The notes below the pieces were generated by a model, which saw nothing but the letters and a program-made list of their open reading frames with translations, made no database searches and had not been told where the DNA came from. DNA of 64,000 nt from Thermoanaerobacterales bacterium. GTDB taxonomy: Bacteria; Bacillota; Desulfotomaculia; Desulfotomaculales; JASEER01. Numbering within the stretch: the stretch's first letter is position 1; each line of letters begins with the position of its first letter. The position numbers and the translations under genes were made by a program. The stretch is from positions 43,346-107,345 of the forward strand of contig JASEER010000002.1 of NCBI GenBank assembly GCA_030019475.1. Direction: 5' to 3'. This document shows, piece by piece, positions 55,709 through 64,000 of the stretch.

Positions 55709-57303
55709 GGAGCTACACACCCCCCGAGTACCTGGTGAAGATCGACCATGCGCGCTGCCGGCGCTGCGGCCGCTGCGTGAAGGGCTGTGGCTTCGGGGTC
55801 CTCTCCATGGCCTCAAGCATCTGGGCGCGCTCGGCCGAACTCTTCAAGGAGAGCGCCGAGGAACTGGCGCAGGTCTTTGCACGGGTTTCGGAGTACGCCG
55901 CCGACCACGTGGTCGCCGACAGCAGGAGGTGCGTCTACTGCCACTGGTGTGTGGCCGGCTGCCCCGAGGGAGCGATCAGCGTCGAGCCGAACCCCCTGGC
56001 TTACAAGCCCAACCATCACTGGGAGCCGCATCACCTGAAGAACATCTGGCTGCAGGCCGAGACCGGGGGGATGGTCCTCACCGGGAGCGGCAACGACAAG
56101 GCCTACTTTAATTACTTTGACCACCTGCTTCTCGACGCCTGCCAGGTGACCAATCCCTCCATCGACCCCCTGCGTGAGCCGATGGAACTGCGAACCTACC
56201 TGGGCGGGCGGCCGGACGCCCTGACCGTACGCGAGGGTCCCGACGGAAAGATCGGCCTGGAAACGTCGGTGGGTCCCCAGGTACAGATCGACACGCCGAT
56301 CATTTTCTCGGCCATGTCCTTCGGGGCCATCAGCCTGAACGCCCAGAAGGCCCTGGCGCGGGCGGCCAAGGCCTGCGGCACGTTGATGAATACCGGCGAG
56401 GGCGGCCTGCACGAGGACCTGTATCCCTACCAGGACCACATCATTGTCCAGGTCGCCTCGGGCCGGTTCGGGGTGAGCGCCGATTACCTCCGGCGCGCCG
56501 CCTACCTGGAAATCAAGATCGGCCAGGGCGCCAAGCCGGGCATCGGCGGGCACCTGCCCGGCGAAAAGGTCACCGCCGACGTCTCCGCGACACGTATGAT
56601 CCCCGTGGGCAGCGACGCCCTCTCGCCGGCGCCGCACCACGACATCTACTCCATCGAGGACCTGGCGCAGCTCATCTACGCCCTGAAGGAGGCCACAGCC
56701 TACACCAAGCCGGTCTCGGTGAAGATCGCCGCTGTGCACAACGTGGCCGCCATCGCCAGCGGCATCGCCCGGGCGGGAGCCGACATCATCACCATCGACG
56801 GCTTTCGCGGCGGTACCGGGGCGGCCCCGATGGTTATCCGCGACCATGTGGGCATCCCGATTGAACTGGCCCTGGCGGCGGTCGACGAACGGCTGCGCCA
56901 GGAGGGGATCCGCAACCGCGTTTCCCTGGTGGCGGCCGGCGGCTTCCGCCACAGCGGCGACGTGGCCAAGGCCATCGCCCTGGGGGCCGACGCCGTGGCC
57001 ATCGGCACGGCCGCCCTGGTGGCCATGGGCTGCCACGTCTGCCAGAAGTGCTACACCGGCAATTGCAGCTGGGGGATCGCCACCCAGCGTCCCGAGCTGA
57101 CCACCCACCTGGACCCGGAGGAGGCCGGGGAGAGACTGGCCAACCTGCTCCGCGGCTGGTCCCTGGAACTGAAGGAGATCCTCGGAGCCCTGGGCCTGAA
57201 CGCCATCGAGAGCCTGCGCGGCAACCGCCTGCGCCTGCGGGCGATCAATTTGCACGAGCATGAGATGAGTGTCCTGGGCGTCAAGGCCGCCGGGACACAG
57301 TAG
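55705..57303 (+). CDS. gltB: Glutamate synthase central/FMN subunit with ferredoxin domain
   Basis: A 532-residue protein. An N-terminal ferredoxin-like part has CRRCGRCVKGC and CVYCHWCVAGCPEGAI; the FMN barrel has PIIFSAMSFGAISLNAQKALARAA, GTLMNTGEGGLHEDL, KIGQGAKPGIGGHLPGEKV and DIITIDGFRGGTGAAP; and a 3Fe-4S cluster is indicated by CHVCQKCYTGNCSWG. It transfers ammonia from the neighbouring glutaminase to 2-oxoglutarate using ferredoxin-type electrons. Confidence 0.93.
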   Translation: MRSYTPPEYLVKIDHARCRRCGRCVKGCGFGVLSMASSIWARSAELFKESAEELAQVFARVSEYAADHVVADSRRCVYCHWCVAGCPEGAISVEPNPLAYKPNHHWEPHHLKNIWLQAETGGMVLTGSGNDKAYFNYFDHLLLDACQVTNPSIDPLREPMELRTYLGGRPDALTVREGPDGKIGLETSVGPQVQIDTPIIFSAMSFGAISLNAQKALARAAKACGTLMNTGEGGLHEDLYPYQDHIIVQVASGRFGVSADYLRRAAYLEIKIGQGAKPGIGGHLPGEKVTADVSATRMIPVGSDALSPAPHHDIYSIEDLAQLIYALKEATAYTKPVSVKIAAVHNVAAIASGIARAGADIITIDGFRGGTGAAPMVIRDHVGIPIELALAAVDERLRQEGIRNRVSLVAAGGFRHSGDVAKAIALGADAVAIGTAALVAMGCHVCQKCYTGNCSWGIATQRPELTTHLDPEEAGERLANLLRGWSLELKEILGALGLNAIESLRGNRLRLRAINLHEHEMSVLGVKAAGTQ

Positions 57304-57432
57304 GGGCGCAGAGCCGCCCGCGCCCGCTGTCGGGCGGCCGGGCAACATTCGCCGCTGCACGCCGTGGTCAGCGCACCTGCGGGGCCGAAACGGATAGTGG
57401 TTAATGGCCGATCGAGGAGGGAGTGATGGACC

Positions 57433-58242
57433 ATGCCGGTTTCCTTAACGGCGACATCTAATAAAGCGCCCTCGCCGGCACCCCGGAACAAGGGGACGTC
57501 GACCGTGGAACACATCGACGCCGCCGGGATGCACTACCGCCTTTTAAACGAACTCATCCGGCGGGGCGTGGCGGAGGGGAAAAGGGAGTTTATCCTTGAG
57601 AACGTATGCGGCCAGCGCTACATCGGCGCCGGCCTTGAAGGGGATATCACCATCCGTATCCGTGGTGTCCCCGGCAACGACCTCGGGGCCTTTATGAACG
57701 GCCCGGAAATCCTGGTGGAAGGCAACGGCCAGGACGGGATCGCCAACACTATGAACGGGGGGCTCATCGCGGTCAACGGCGACGCCGGGGACGTACTGGG
57801 CTACGGCATGCGCGGCGGCCTTCTCCTGGTCCGGGGGCGGGTCGGCTACCGTGTCGGGATCCACATGAAGGCCTTCGGCAAACATGTGCCGGCGATCGTC
57901 ATCGGGAACACCGCGGGAGACTTCCTGGGGGAGTACATGGCCGGCGGGATCATTGTCGTCCTCGGGCTGGACCGCCGCCCCGGGGAGCCGCCGGCCGGGC
58001 GCTACCTGGCCACGGGGATGCACGGCGGGGTCATCTATTTGCGCGGCGAGGTCCAGGAACACGGGCTGGGCCGCGAGGTGAAAGTCTTTGACCTGGACCA
58101 GGGGGACGAAGCCCGCCTGAAAGGCCTCCTGGAAGAGTTCGGCCGGCGTTTCGGCGTCGACCCGGCCCCATTTCGCGCGGAGCAGTTCGTCAAGCTGCTG
58201 CCCGTATCCCACCGTCCATACGGACGTCTGTACGCCACCTGA
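57433..58242 (+). CDS. Glutamate synthase GXGXG-domain subunit
   Basis: A 269-residue protein that is mostly the right-handed beta-helix of the GltB C-terminus: VCGQRYIGAGLEGDITIRI, GNGQDGIANTMNGGLIAVNG, YGMRGGLLLVRG and AFGKHVPAIVIGNTAGDFLGEYMAGGIIVVLG. The repeated G-x-G-G patterns are visible every 19-21 residues. It completes the three-piece glutamate synthase. ATG at 57433 follows GAGGAGGGAG. The first 25 residues are low complexity. Confidence 0.92.
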   Translation: MPVSLTATSNKAPSPAPRNKGTSTVEHIDAAGMHYRLLNELIRRGVAEGKREFILENVCGQRYIGAGLEGDITIRIRGVPGNDLGAFMNGPEILVEGNGQDGIANTMNGGLIAVNGDAGDVLGYGMRGGLLLVRGRVGYRVGIHMKAFGKHVPAIVIGNTAGDFLGEYMAGGIIVVLGLDRRPGEPPAGRYLATGMHGGVIYLRGEVQEHGLGREVKVFDLDQGDEARLKGLLEEFGRRFGVDPAPFRAEQFVKLLPVSHRPYGRLYAT

Positions 58243-58331
58243 TAATCATGTTATAGTACGTACGGAATAAACGGGAAAAGCCTGGACCATCCTGGCGCGA
58301 TGCCAATTCTACGGGAAGAGGAGATGGAACC

Positions 58332-59666
58332 GTGAACAATCTCACGCCGGACGATGTGCGTGCGCTGGCCCGGGAGCACGGGGTCAAGTTCATTCGCCTG
58401 CAGTTCACCGACATCTTCGGGGTGCTGAAGAACGTCGCCATCACGGTCGAGCAACTGGACAAGTGCCTGAACAACGAGTTGATGTTCGACGGCTCGTCGA
58501 TCGAGGGCTTCGTCCGCATCGAGGAGTCGGACATGTACCTGCGCCCCGACCCCAACACCTTCGTGATCTTCCCGGAGGGCGGCAACGGAAGGGGGACGGT
58601 GGCGCGGCTGATCTGCGACATCTACAATCCCGACGGCACGCCCTTTGAAGGCGACCCGCGCTACGTTCTGCGCCGTGCCATCGCCGAGGCCGAGGCCCTG
58701 GGCTACACCATGTACGTGGGCCCGGAGGCGGAGTTCTTCCTCTTCCACGTCGACCGGGACGGAAACCCGACCACCCATACCCACGACCGCGCCGGCTACT
58801 TCGACCTGGCGCCCGTGGACCTTGGGGAGGAAGCCCGGCGGGACATAATCCTGACCCTGGAGCAGCTGGGGTTCGAAATCGAGGCTTCACACCACGAGGT
58901 CGCCCCCGGGCAGCACGAGATCGACTTCAAATACGACGATGCCCTGGATATCGCCGACAAGATCGTGACCTTCAAGTCGGTGGTCCGCACGGTGGCTCAG
59001 CGCCACGGGCTGCACGCCACCTTCATGGCCAAGCCCCTGTTCGGTACGGCCGGCTCGGGGATGCACCTCAACCAGTCGCTCGCCCGCCACGGGCAGAACG
59101 CCTTCTATGATCCGGCCACCGAAAGCGGCCTCTCGGCTGAATGCCTCTCCTATATCGGTGGTATCCTGCAACACGCCCGGGGGATGGCGGCCATCCTCAA
59201 CCCGACGGTCAACTCTTACAAGCGGCTGGTCTCCGGCTATGAGGCCCCGGTTTACATCGCCTGGTCCTACCGCAACCGCAGCCCGCTGATCCGCATCCCG
59301 GCCAAGCGCGGGTCGTCGACGCGGATCGAGCTGCGCAGCCCGGACCCGTCCTGCAATCCTTACCTTGCCCTGGCGGTCTGCCTGCAGGCCGGCCTCGACG
59401 GGATCAAGAACCGGATCGCACCGCCGCCGCCCTGTGACCGTAACATCTACCACATGAACGAAGGTGAGCGCCGGGCGAACGGTATCGGGAACCTGCCGGA
59501 GGACCTGAGGGAGTCGCTCGACGAGCTGGAGCGGGACGAACTCCTGCACCGCGCCCTCGGGGAGCACGTCTTTACCCGCTACCTGGAGGCGAAGAGGATC
59601 GAGTGGGACCGCTACCGGGTGCAGGTTCACCCCTGGGAACTGGAGGAGTATCTGACGAAGTTTTAG
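58332..59666 (+). CDS. glnA: Glutamine synthetase, type I alpha form (fourth catalytic copy)
   Basis: A 444-residue GlnA with [72 protein letters not shown] and RIELRSPDP. All catalytic positions are present. It follows the glutamate synthase genes without an ANTAR-type leader; the region 58243-58331 has AT-rich promoter-like sequence and GAAGAGGAG before the GTG start at 58332. Confidence 0.94.
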   Translation: MNNLTPDDVRALAREHGVKFIRLQFTDIFGVLKNVAITVEQLDKCLNNELMFDGSSIEGFVRIEESDMYLRPDPNTFVIFPEGGNGRGTVARLICDIYNPDGTPFEGDPRYVLRRAIAEAEALGYTMYVGPEAEFFLFHVDRDGNPTTHTHDRAGYFDLAPVDLGEEARRDIILTLEQLGFEIEASHHEVAPGQHEIDFKYDDALDIADKIVTFKSVVRTVAQRHGLHATFMAKPLFGTAGSGMHLNQSLARHGQNAFYDPATESGLSAECLSYIGGILQHARGMAAILNPTVNSYKRLVSGYEAPVYIAWSYRNRSPLIRIPAKRGSSTRIELRSPDPSCNPYLALAVCLQAGLDGIKNRIAPPPPCDRNIYHMNEGERRANGIGNLPEDLRESLDELERDELLHRALGEHVFTRYLEAKRIEWDRYRVQVHPWELEEYLTKF

Positions 59667-59738
59667 AAATCAGGCGGCCGGCGCCGCCGAAACCAGGCCG
59701 CTTCGCGGCCGAAATCAGCGCCCTGCGGGCGCGAAATT
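59666..59738 (+). repeat. Three tandem GAAAYCA-hairpin units
   Basis: Directly after the glnA stop, GAAATCA or GAAACCA is followed by a short GC-rich hairpin, three times: GGCGGC/GCCGCC (59673-59688), GGCCG/CGGCC (59696-59710) and GCGCCC/GGGCGC (59718-59732), then GAAATTGA. The spacers are nearly identical while the stem sequences differ, so it is the pattern, not the sequence, that repeats. No similar array was noticed elsewhere in the window. Confidence 0.6.
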
Positions 59739-59754
59739 GATCGGGGTTTTAGTG

Positions 59755-59786
59755 CACACCTCTTGCCGGGGTGTGTATTTATTTTT
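59755..59786 (+). terminator. Rho-independent terminator in the leader of the PuuD-like gene
   Basis: CACACC (59755-59760) with GGTGTG (59770-59775) and a T-rich tract (TATTTATTTTTG), 46 bases before the TTG start of the next gene. It could end the glnA transcript or attenuate the next gene. Confidence 0.6.
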
Positions 59787-59831
59787 GAGAAGGTCGGTGA
59801 ACAACTACAACAAGACAAGGGGGTGCTTTTC

Positions 59832-60557
59832 TTGCCCCTCATCGGGATCACCTGCCCCGAGGACGAGACCGCGGGGCGCCTCTTCCTGCCCCACGCCTAC
59901 TGGCGGGCCGTGGCCGCCGCCGGCGGGACGCCGGTCCTCCTGCCTCCGGCGAGCGCCGCGGTCGATAACCTGGCCGGCAGGCTGGACGGGCTGCTCCTTT
60001 CCGGCGGCGGGGATCCGGACCCGTGGCACTTCGGTGAGGAGCCGCGCCCCGGCCTGGGGACGATTGCGCCGGAGCGCGACCGCTTCGAACTGGACCTGAC
60101 CCGGCTGGCACTGGCGCGGGGGATCCCGGTCCTCGGCATCTGCCGGGGGATGCAAGTGCTCAATGTCGCCGCCGGGGGCACCCTATTACAGGACATCGCG
60201 GAGGGTGTGCCCGCCCCGCTCAAGCACAGCCAGGACGCCCCGCGCTGGTACCCCACCCACGGGGTGGAGATCCGGCCGCAGACCCTGCTGGCCCGTATCC
60301 TCGGGACAACCGCTCAGCGGGTCAACAGCTTCCACCACCAGGCCGTGCGCGACACTGCGCCGGGTCTGACCGTCAGCGCCGTGGCCCCGGACGGGGTTAT
60401 TGAAGGCCTTGAGGCTCCAGGCCTCGCTTTTGTGCTCGGGGTGCAGTGGCATCCCGAGGCTATGTGGGAAAAGGAACCGGCGCAGCGGGCCCTCTTCGTG
60501 GCTTTTGCAGACGCCGCCCGCAAAAGGAGGAATACGGGAAACGGCGGGGAAAACTAG
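59832..60557 (+). CDS. Gamma-glutamyl-GABA hydrolase-like class I amidohydrolase (PuuD family)
   Basis: A 241-residue class I GATase-fold hydrolase: PLIGITCPEDE at the start, LLSGGGDPDPWHF, nucleophile in LGICRGMQVLNVAAGGTL, SFHHQAV and GVQWHPEAMW. The QWHPE motif gives the His/Glu of the triad. Family members cut gamma-glutamyl bonds such as gamma-glutamyl-GABA. The start is taken as TTG at 59832 after AAGGGGG; a GTG at 59823 is possible. It fits glutamine/polyamine salvage next to the glnA gene. Confidence 0.85.
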   Translation: MPLIGITCPEDETAGRLFLPHAYWRAVAAAGGTPVLLPPASAAVDNLAGRLDGLLLSGGGDPDPWHFGEEPRPGLGTIAPERDRFELDLTRLALARGIPVLGICRGMQVLNVAAGGTLLQDIAEGVPAPLKHSQDAPRWYPTHGVEIRPQTLLARILGTTAQRVNSFHHQAVRDTAPGLTVSAVAPDGVIEGLEAPGLAFVLGVQWHPEAMWEKEPAQRALFVAFADAARKRRNTGNGGEN

Positions 60558-60588
60558 GATGGCAACGTGAGAAGGAGGAGAGAAAGCG

Positions 60589-61755
60589 ATGTCCCCGCTG
60601 GCGATCATAAATGGACGAGTCTTAACGATGGAGGGGACAACCCTCGACCGGGGCACCGTAATGGTCGACGGCGAGCGGATCGCCGCCGTCGGGCCGGACC
60701 TGCCTGTCCCCCCGGGGGCGGAGGTCATCGACGCCGCGGGGCGGGTGGTCATGCCCGGGCTGATCGACGCCCACTGTCACCTCGGAGTGCACGAGGAAAT
60801 TTTCCGGGACGAGGGCAATGATACGAACGAGAGCACCGACCCGCTCACGCCCCAGCTGCGGGCCATCGACGCCGTCAACCCGGCCGACCTGGGTTTCACC
60901 GACGCCCTCTCCGGCGGGGTGACCGCCGCCTGCGTCGCCCCCGGCAGCGCGAACATCATCGGTGGCGAGATGGCCGTGCTGCAAACGGCGGGACGGGTGG
61001 TGGACGAGATGGTTCTCCGCCAGCCCGCGGGGCTGAAGGCCGCCCTGGGGGAAAATCCGAAGCGCGTCTACGGTACGGAGAAGAAGATGCCCCGCACCCG
61101 CATGGCCAGCGCGGCTCTCCTGCGCGCGGCCTTGGTCCAGGCGCGGGAGTACCTGCACAAACAGGAGCGGGCGGCCGCCGGGCAAGGGGAGCCGCCCGCT
61201 CCTGACCTCAAACATGAGGCGGTGGCCCGTGTCCTGCGGGGGGAAATCCCCCTGCGGCTGCACGCCCACCGCGCCGACGACATCGCCACCGCACTGCGCA
61301 TCCGGCGGGAGTTCGGCTTTTCAATGGTCATCGAACACGCCACCGAGGGCTGGCGGATCGCCGACCTGCTGGCCAAAGAGGGCGTCCCCGTGGTCCTCGG
61401 GCCGATCATTACCCAGCGCGCCAAGCCGGAGATGGCCGGGCTATCCCTTGAGACGGCGCGCATTATGGCCGAGGCGGGGGTGACCTTCGCCATCATGACC
61501 GACCACCCGGTGGTGCCCATCCAGTACCTGGGCCTGGCGGCAATGCTGACCGTGCGCGGCGGGCTGGACGAGGAGACCGCCCTGCGGGCCGTTACGCTGA
61601 ACGCCGCCCGCATCCTGGGGCTCGATGACCGCCTGGGGAGCGTTGCCCCCGGCAAGCAGGCCGACCTGGTTATCCTGAGCGGCGACCCGTTCGACGTACG
61701 CACGAGGGTCGAGAAGGTCTTCATCTGTGGCCGCGTGGCGTGGGAGCCGCGTTAA
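60589..61755 (+). CDS. Amidohydrolase (imidazolonepropionase-like)
   Basis: A 388-residue metal-dependent hydrolase: VVMPGLIDAHCHLG with the H-x-H metal pair, the ALSGGVTAACVAPGSANIIGG segment, a histidine pair further on (LRLHAHRADD, MVIEHATEG) and the metal Asp in FAIMTDHPVVP. This is the amidohydrolase family often annotated as imidazolonepropionase-like, with unknown natural substrate. It is probably co-transcribed with the PuuD-like gene. ATG at 60589 after AGAAGGAGG. Confidence 0.88.
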   Translation: MSPLAIINGRVLTMEGTTLDRGTVMVDGERIAAVGPDLPVPPGAEVIDAAGRVVMPGLIDAHCHLGVHEEIFRDEGNDTNESTDPLTPQLRAIDAVNPADLGFTDALSGGVTAACVAPGSANIIGGEMAVLQTAGRVVDEMVLRQPAGLKAALGENPKRVYGTEKKMPRTRMASAALLRAALVQAREYLHKQERAAAGQGEPPAPDLKHEAVARVLRGEIPLRLHAHRADDIATALRIRREFGFSMVIEHATEGWRIADLLAKEGVPVVLGPIITQRAKPEMAGLSLETARIMAEAGVTFAIMTDHPVVPIQYLGLAAMLTVRGGLDEETALRAVTLNAARILGLDDRLGSVAPGKQADLVILSGDPFDVRTRVEKVFICGRVAWEPR

Positions 61756-61819
61756 GGCGAGCCGTGTGAAGGGCGGTGCCATGCCGCCGCCGAATGTCCA
61801 TCGACCGGCACCGGAGTGC

Positions 61820-61850
61820 AAAGGGCGGGTCGCTGTGCAACCCGCCCTTT
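61820..61850. terminator. Bidirectional terminator
   Basis: AAAGGGCGGGT (61820-61830) and ACCCGCCCTTT (61840-61850) form an 11-bp stem that starts with A and ends with T, between the convergent amidohydrolase and tusA-like genes. Confidence 0.8.
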
Positions 61851-61880
61851 AGCATCCTGCGTAAGGAGCGCCGGCTGGTT

Positions 61881-62099
61881 TCAGTCCCGGCTCAGGGTCA
61901 ACAGGATGTCCTCTCCCTGCTGACCGATCTCGACCCGCCAGCCGCGGGACTGCGCCAGGCGCTTAATGTTCTCCCGCGCGGCCGCGGTGTCGGCCAGGAC
62001 CTCCATAACTCCGCTGTTCATTCCATCCAGTACCCTTTTCACCATCAGCATCGGTTCGGGGCATACAAGGCCCCGGGTATCAACGAGAGGCTTGTTCAC
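61881..62099 (-). CDS. TusA-like sulfurtransferase
   Basis: A 72-residue TusA/SirA-fold protein with the active-site signature DTRGLVCPEPML, whose Cys carries persulfide or selenium. It overlaps the end of the YedE-like gene by 20 bases. TusA-like proteins paired with YedE occur in selenium-metabolising bacteria as well as in sulfur oxidisers; the selD operon in the same window makes selenium handling plausible. Confidence 0.9.
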   Translation of the reverse strand: MNKPLVDTRGLVCPEPMLMVKRVLDGMNSGVMEVLADTAAARENIKRLAQSRGWRVEIGQQGEDILLTLSRD

Positions 62100-63168
62100 C
62101 GGCTACCCTCCCTTGTACGCTGGCCTTGACCACACTGAAGCCGAAAGCGATGATGAGGACCGCGGCCAGGGCGATGAAAACCGTGTACTGCCCGGCCACC
62201 GGTACCCCCGTGGGTCCCGCCGCGATCTTAAAGTTATGGGCGAAGGCCGCCCCGGCTATCAGGCCGAGGACCGTTATGGCGGAGTCGGTGTTGCCCTCGG
62301 CCGCCGAGACGAGCTGGCGCAGAGGGCAGCCCCCCAGCAAGGTGGAAGCCAGCCCGGCCAGGGCCATGCCGAGGAAGTTGTAAAGCCCGTCGTTATGGGC
62401 GATGGGCTGCCCGGTGAAGCCAAGGTGGAACTTGCCGATGATCAGCATGCCGACGAGGGCGGTAAGAAAGATGGTGATCATTCCGGTGAGAAGGTAGGTA
62501 TCACGGAACATCAGGAAGTCGCGGATGCCGCCCACAAAGCAAAGCCGTGACCGTTGGGCCAGTGCCCCCACAAGCAGGCCCGCAGCCAGGGAAAGAAGCA
62601 GAGGGGCGTGCTGGGCGCCGGGCCCTTCCTTGCTCAAGAAGAAAAGGGACGGTACGGCGAGGAAGAGGACCAACAACCCCGCCACCAGGAGGGGAAACAC
62701 GTAGCCGTTGCTGGGCGCCTGGGCCCTGGCCCGTCCGAGGGTGAAGCCCCGGCCGATGAAGAAGACCCCCAGAGCGATGCCGGCGGCGAGCCCGACGAAG
62801 CCCACCAGGGCGTTGAGATCGCCTGCGGCGAGACGGATGACCATTCTCAGGGGGCAGCCGAGGAAAATCAAGAAACCGATCATCGCCGCGAACCCCAGGA
62901 CAAAGCGCGTCAGGGCGCTGGCCCCGCCCAGGACTTTAAACTCCCTCGTGGCGAGGGCGGTGAGGAAGGCGCCCAGGACGATGCCCAGGATTTCGGGCCT
63001 TATGTACTGCACCTTCGCCGCCTGGTGGAGGCCCAGGCCCCCGGCGATATCCCGGAGGAAACAGGCGATACAGACCCCCATATTCGCGGGGTTGCCGGCC
63101 ACCATCAGGATGATCGCCAGCGCCCCGACGACCAGGCCCGTGACCACAATTGCCGCTTTCCCACGCAT
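62080..63168 (-). CDS. YeeE/YedE family transporter, putative selenium transporter
   Basis: A 362-residue membrane protein with ten or more helices, in two YeeE-type repeats. Conserved cysteines are visible: GVCIACFLRD, LGCPLRMV, RLCFVGGIRDF and LLGGCPLRQLV, the pattern of YedE-like transporters that take up thiosulfate or selenium compounds. The first half matches the form linked to selenium metabolism (with a TusA-like partner). ATG at 63168 follows AAAGGAGA. Confidence 0.88.
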   Translation of the reverse strand: MRGKAAIVVTGLVVGALAIILMVAGNPANMGVCIACFLRDIAGGLGLHQAAKVQYIRPEILGIVLGAFLTALATREFKVLGGASALTRFVLGFAAMIGFLIFLGCPLRMVIRLAAGDLNALVGFVGLAAGIALGVFFIGRGFTLGRARAQAPSNGYVFPLLVAGLLVLFLAVPSLFFLSKEGPGAQHAPLLLSLAAGLLVGALAQRSRLCFVGGIRDFLMFRDTYLLTGMITIFLTALVGMLIIGKFHLGFTGQPIAHNDGLYNFLGMALAGLASTLLGGCPLRQLVSAAEGNTDSAITVLGLIAGAAFAHNFKIAAGPTGVPVAGQYTVFIALAAVLIIAFGFSVVKASVQGRVAGEQASR

Positions 63169-63452
63169 CCTAAAGTCTCCTTTCGTGCTTACACTTTAAA
63201 TTGCCTCCGAAATATATCCGCCTCTTGACCACCTCCCGGGGAGGGCTGAATAAGTCTTCCTTTAGCTATCAATAATGACAATCCTTCATCCGATCGATTA
63301 AATTTTGTTATGAAGGGAGGGCCCACCAGGCATTTGCCTCTTGCACACCCGGGTTGGCAGGAGAATCTTGGGGCGCCAGCGAAAAAACTTGCGGATAGAT
63401 GGTAGGATAAAGATAACGGCGGCCGGGTTTTGAACCAGACCCCTACAGAGGG
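63169..63452. other. Intergenic region without a recognised gene
   Basis: About 280 bases between the divergent YedE-like gene and the thiamine phosphate synthase gene. It contains AT-rich promoter-like sequence near 63270-63310 and no TPP riboswitch (the CUGAGA core was not found). No coding sequence supported. Confidence 0.4.
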
Positions 63453-64000
63453 GTGATTTTTATTTCCCTGGCAGAGCAAAAAGAACTGCTCCGCATCGCC
63501 GACGCCAACCTGAACCGGGCCCGCGAGGGCCTGCGGGTCCTGGAGGAGACGGCCCGCTTCACGTTCGGCGATGCGGACCTGGCCCGGGCGGTGAAGGACC
63601 TCCGCCACCGGGTGGCGCGGCTGGAAGCCCGCCTTCCCGGCGGGCGCCCGGCATTGTTGCAGGCGCGGGACGTCGCCGCCGACCCGGGGGCGCCGGCCCG
63701 GGAGGGTGAACCGCGCGATGACCTGGAAGGAGCAAACTTCAAGCGCGTCCAGGAAGCGTTGCGCGTCCTCGAGGAACTGGCGCGGTGCTTTGACGCGGCC
63801 CTGGCGCATGACCTGAAGTCCCTGCGTTTTGCCGTATACGGCCTGGAGCGGGATTACGCCGGGCGGGACGCGGGGCGGAGCATCGCCGCGCGCCTGTCGG
63901 CCCCGGCGCTTTACGTCATCGGCGGGGCGGGGGACACCGCCGGCCGCCCGCTGGCCGCCGCCGTGCGCGCCGCGGCGGCCGGAGGAGCGTCCATCTTTCA
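63453..64000 (+). CDS. thiE: Thiamine phosphate synthase (ThiE) with N-terminal extension, 3' end outside window
   Basis: The frame is open from the GTG at 63453 to the end of the window. An N-terminal helical domain (ADANLNRAREGLRVLEETARF and, again, FKRVQEALRVLEELARCF) of about 150 residues precedes the start of a ThiE barrel (ALYVIGG near residue 155). This extended form of thiamine phosphate synthase occurs in several anaerobic lineages. No riboswitch was seen upstream. Only about 182 residues are visible. Confidence 0.82.
   Translation, partial: MIFISLAEQKELLRIADANLNRAREGLRVLEETARFTFGDADLARAVKDLRHRVARLEARLPGGRPALLQARDVAADPGAPAREGEPRDDLEGANFKRVQEALRVLEELARCFDAALAHDLKSLRFAVYGLERDYAGRDAGRSIAARLSAPALYVIGGAGDTAGRPLAAAVRAAAAGGASIF

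Noticed and set aside
58243..58331. An ANTAR leader for glnA (58332)
   Set aside because: No paired hexaloop hairpins and no terminator were found.

Overview
The window looks like chromosome of a strictly anaerobic, high-GC, nitrogen-fixing Firmicute of the Desulfotomaculum/Ammonifex/Moorella kind. The evidence is a nifH-I1-I2-D-K cluster, an archaeal-type split glutamate synthase, ANTAR-controlled leaders, selenium metabolism, strong AGGAGG ribosome binding sites and frequent GTG/TTG starts. The genus is inferred, not proven.

Layout. 1-3.3 kb: tail of a DUF2993-like gene, a zincin-like metallopeptidase, a Crp/Fnr regulator, a possible ResB remnant and CcsA. 3.3-6.1 kb: two divergent PadR regulators, the second leading an operon with a signal-less WtpA/ModA-like binding protein and a TauE/SafE transporter. 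6.1-12.4 kb: a selenium/sulfur island with selD, a radical SAM enzyme, a methyltransferase, a polyferredoxin, a thioredoxin-like protein, DsrE, a LysR regulator and a DUF1540 protein. SelD, the thioredoxin-like protein and the DUF1540 protein are each interrupted by one in-frame UGA that reads sensibly as selenocysteine. 12.7-19 kb: nucleoside ABC importer, dCMP deaminase, ArsR regulator, N-formylglutamate amidohydrolase-like protein. 19-22.3 kb: a lower-GC DUF1156 methylase/nuclease pair. 22.3-27.5 kb: membrane protein, old yellow enzyme, double P-loop ATPase, asparagine synthetase.

27.6-60 kb is a nitrogen region: glnK-amtB, nifHI1I2DKEBV, modABC, a class I glutamine amidotransferase, glnA, nadE, an MFS transporter, a TnpB element, two ANTAR regulators, four more glutamine synthetase-family genes (one lacking catalytic residues) and the split glutamate synthase. 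At least seven leaders (before glnK, nifH, the amidotransferase, three glnA-family genes and the second ANTAR gene) share one plan: one or two small hairpins, mostly with hexaloops carrying G at position 4, overlapping an intrinsic terminator. This is the known ANTAR antitermination architecture, so ammonium transport, nitrogen fixation and glutamine synthesis appear to share control by RNA antitermination.

60-64 kb: PuuD-like hydrolase, amidohydrolase, TusA plus a YedE-type putative selenium transporter, and the start of a thiamine phosphate synthase. No rRNA, tRNA or CRISPR array was seen.
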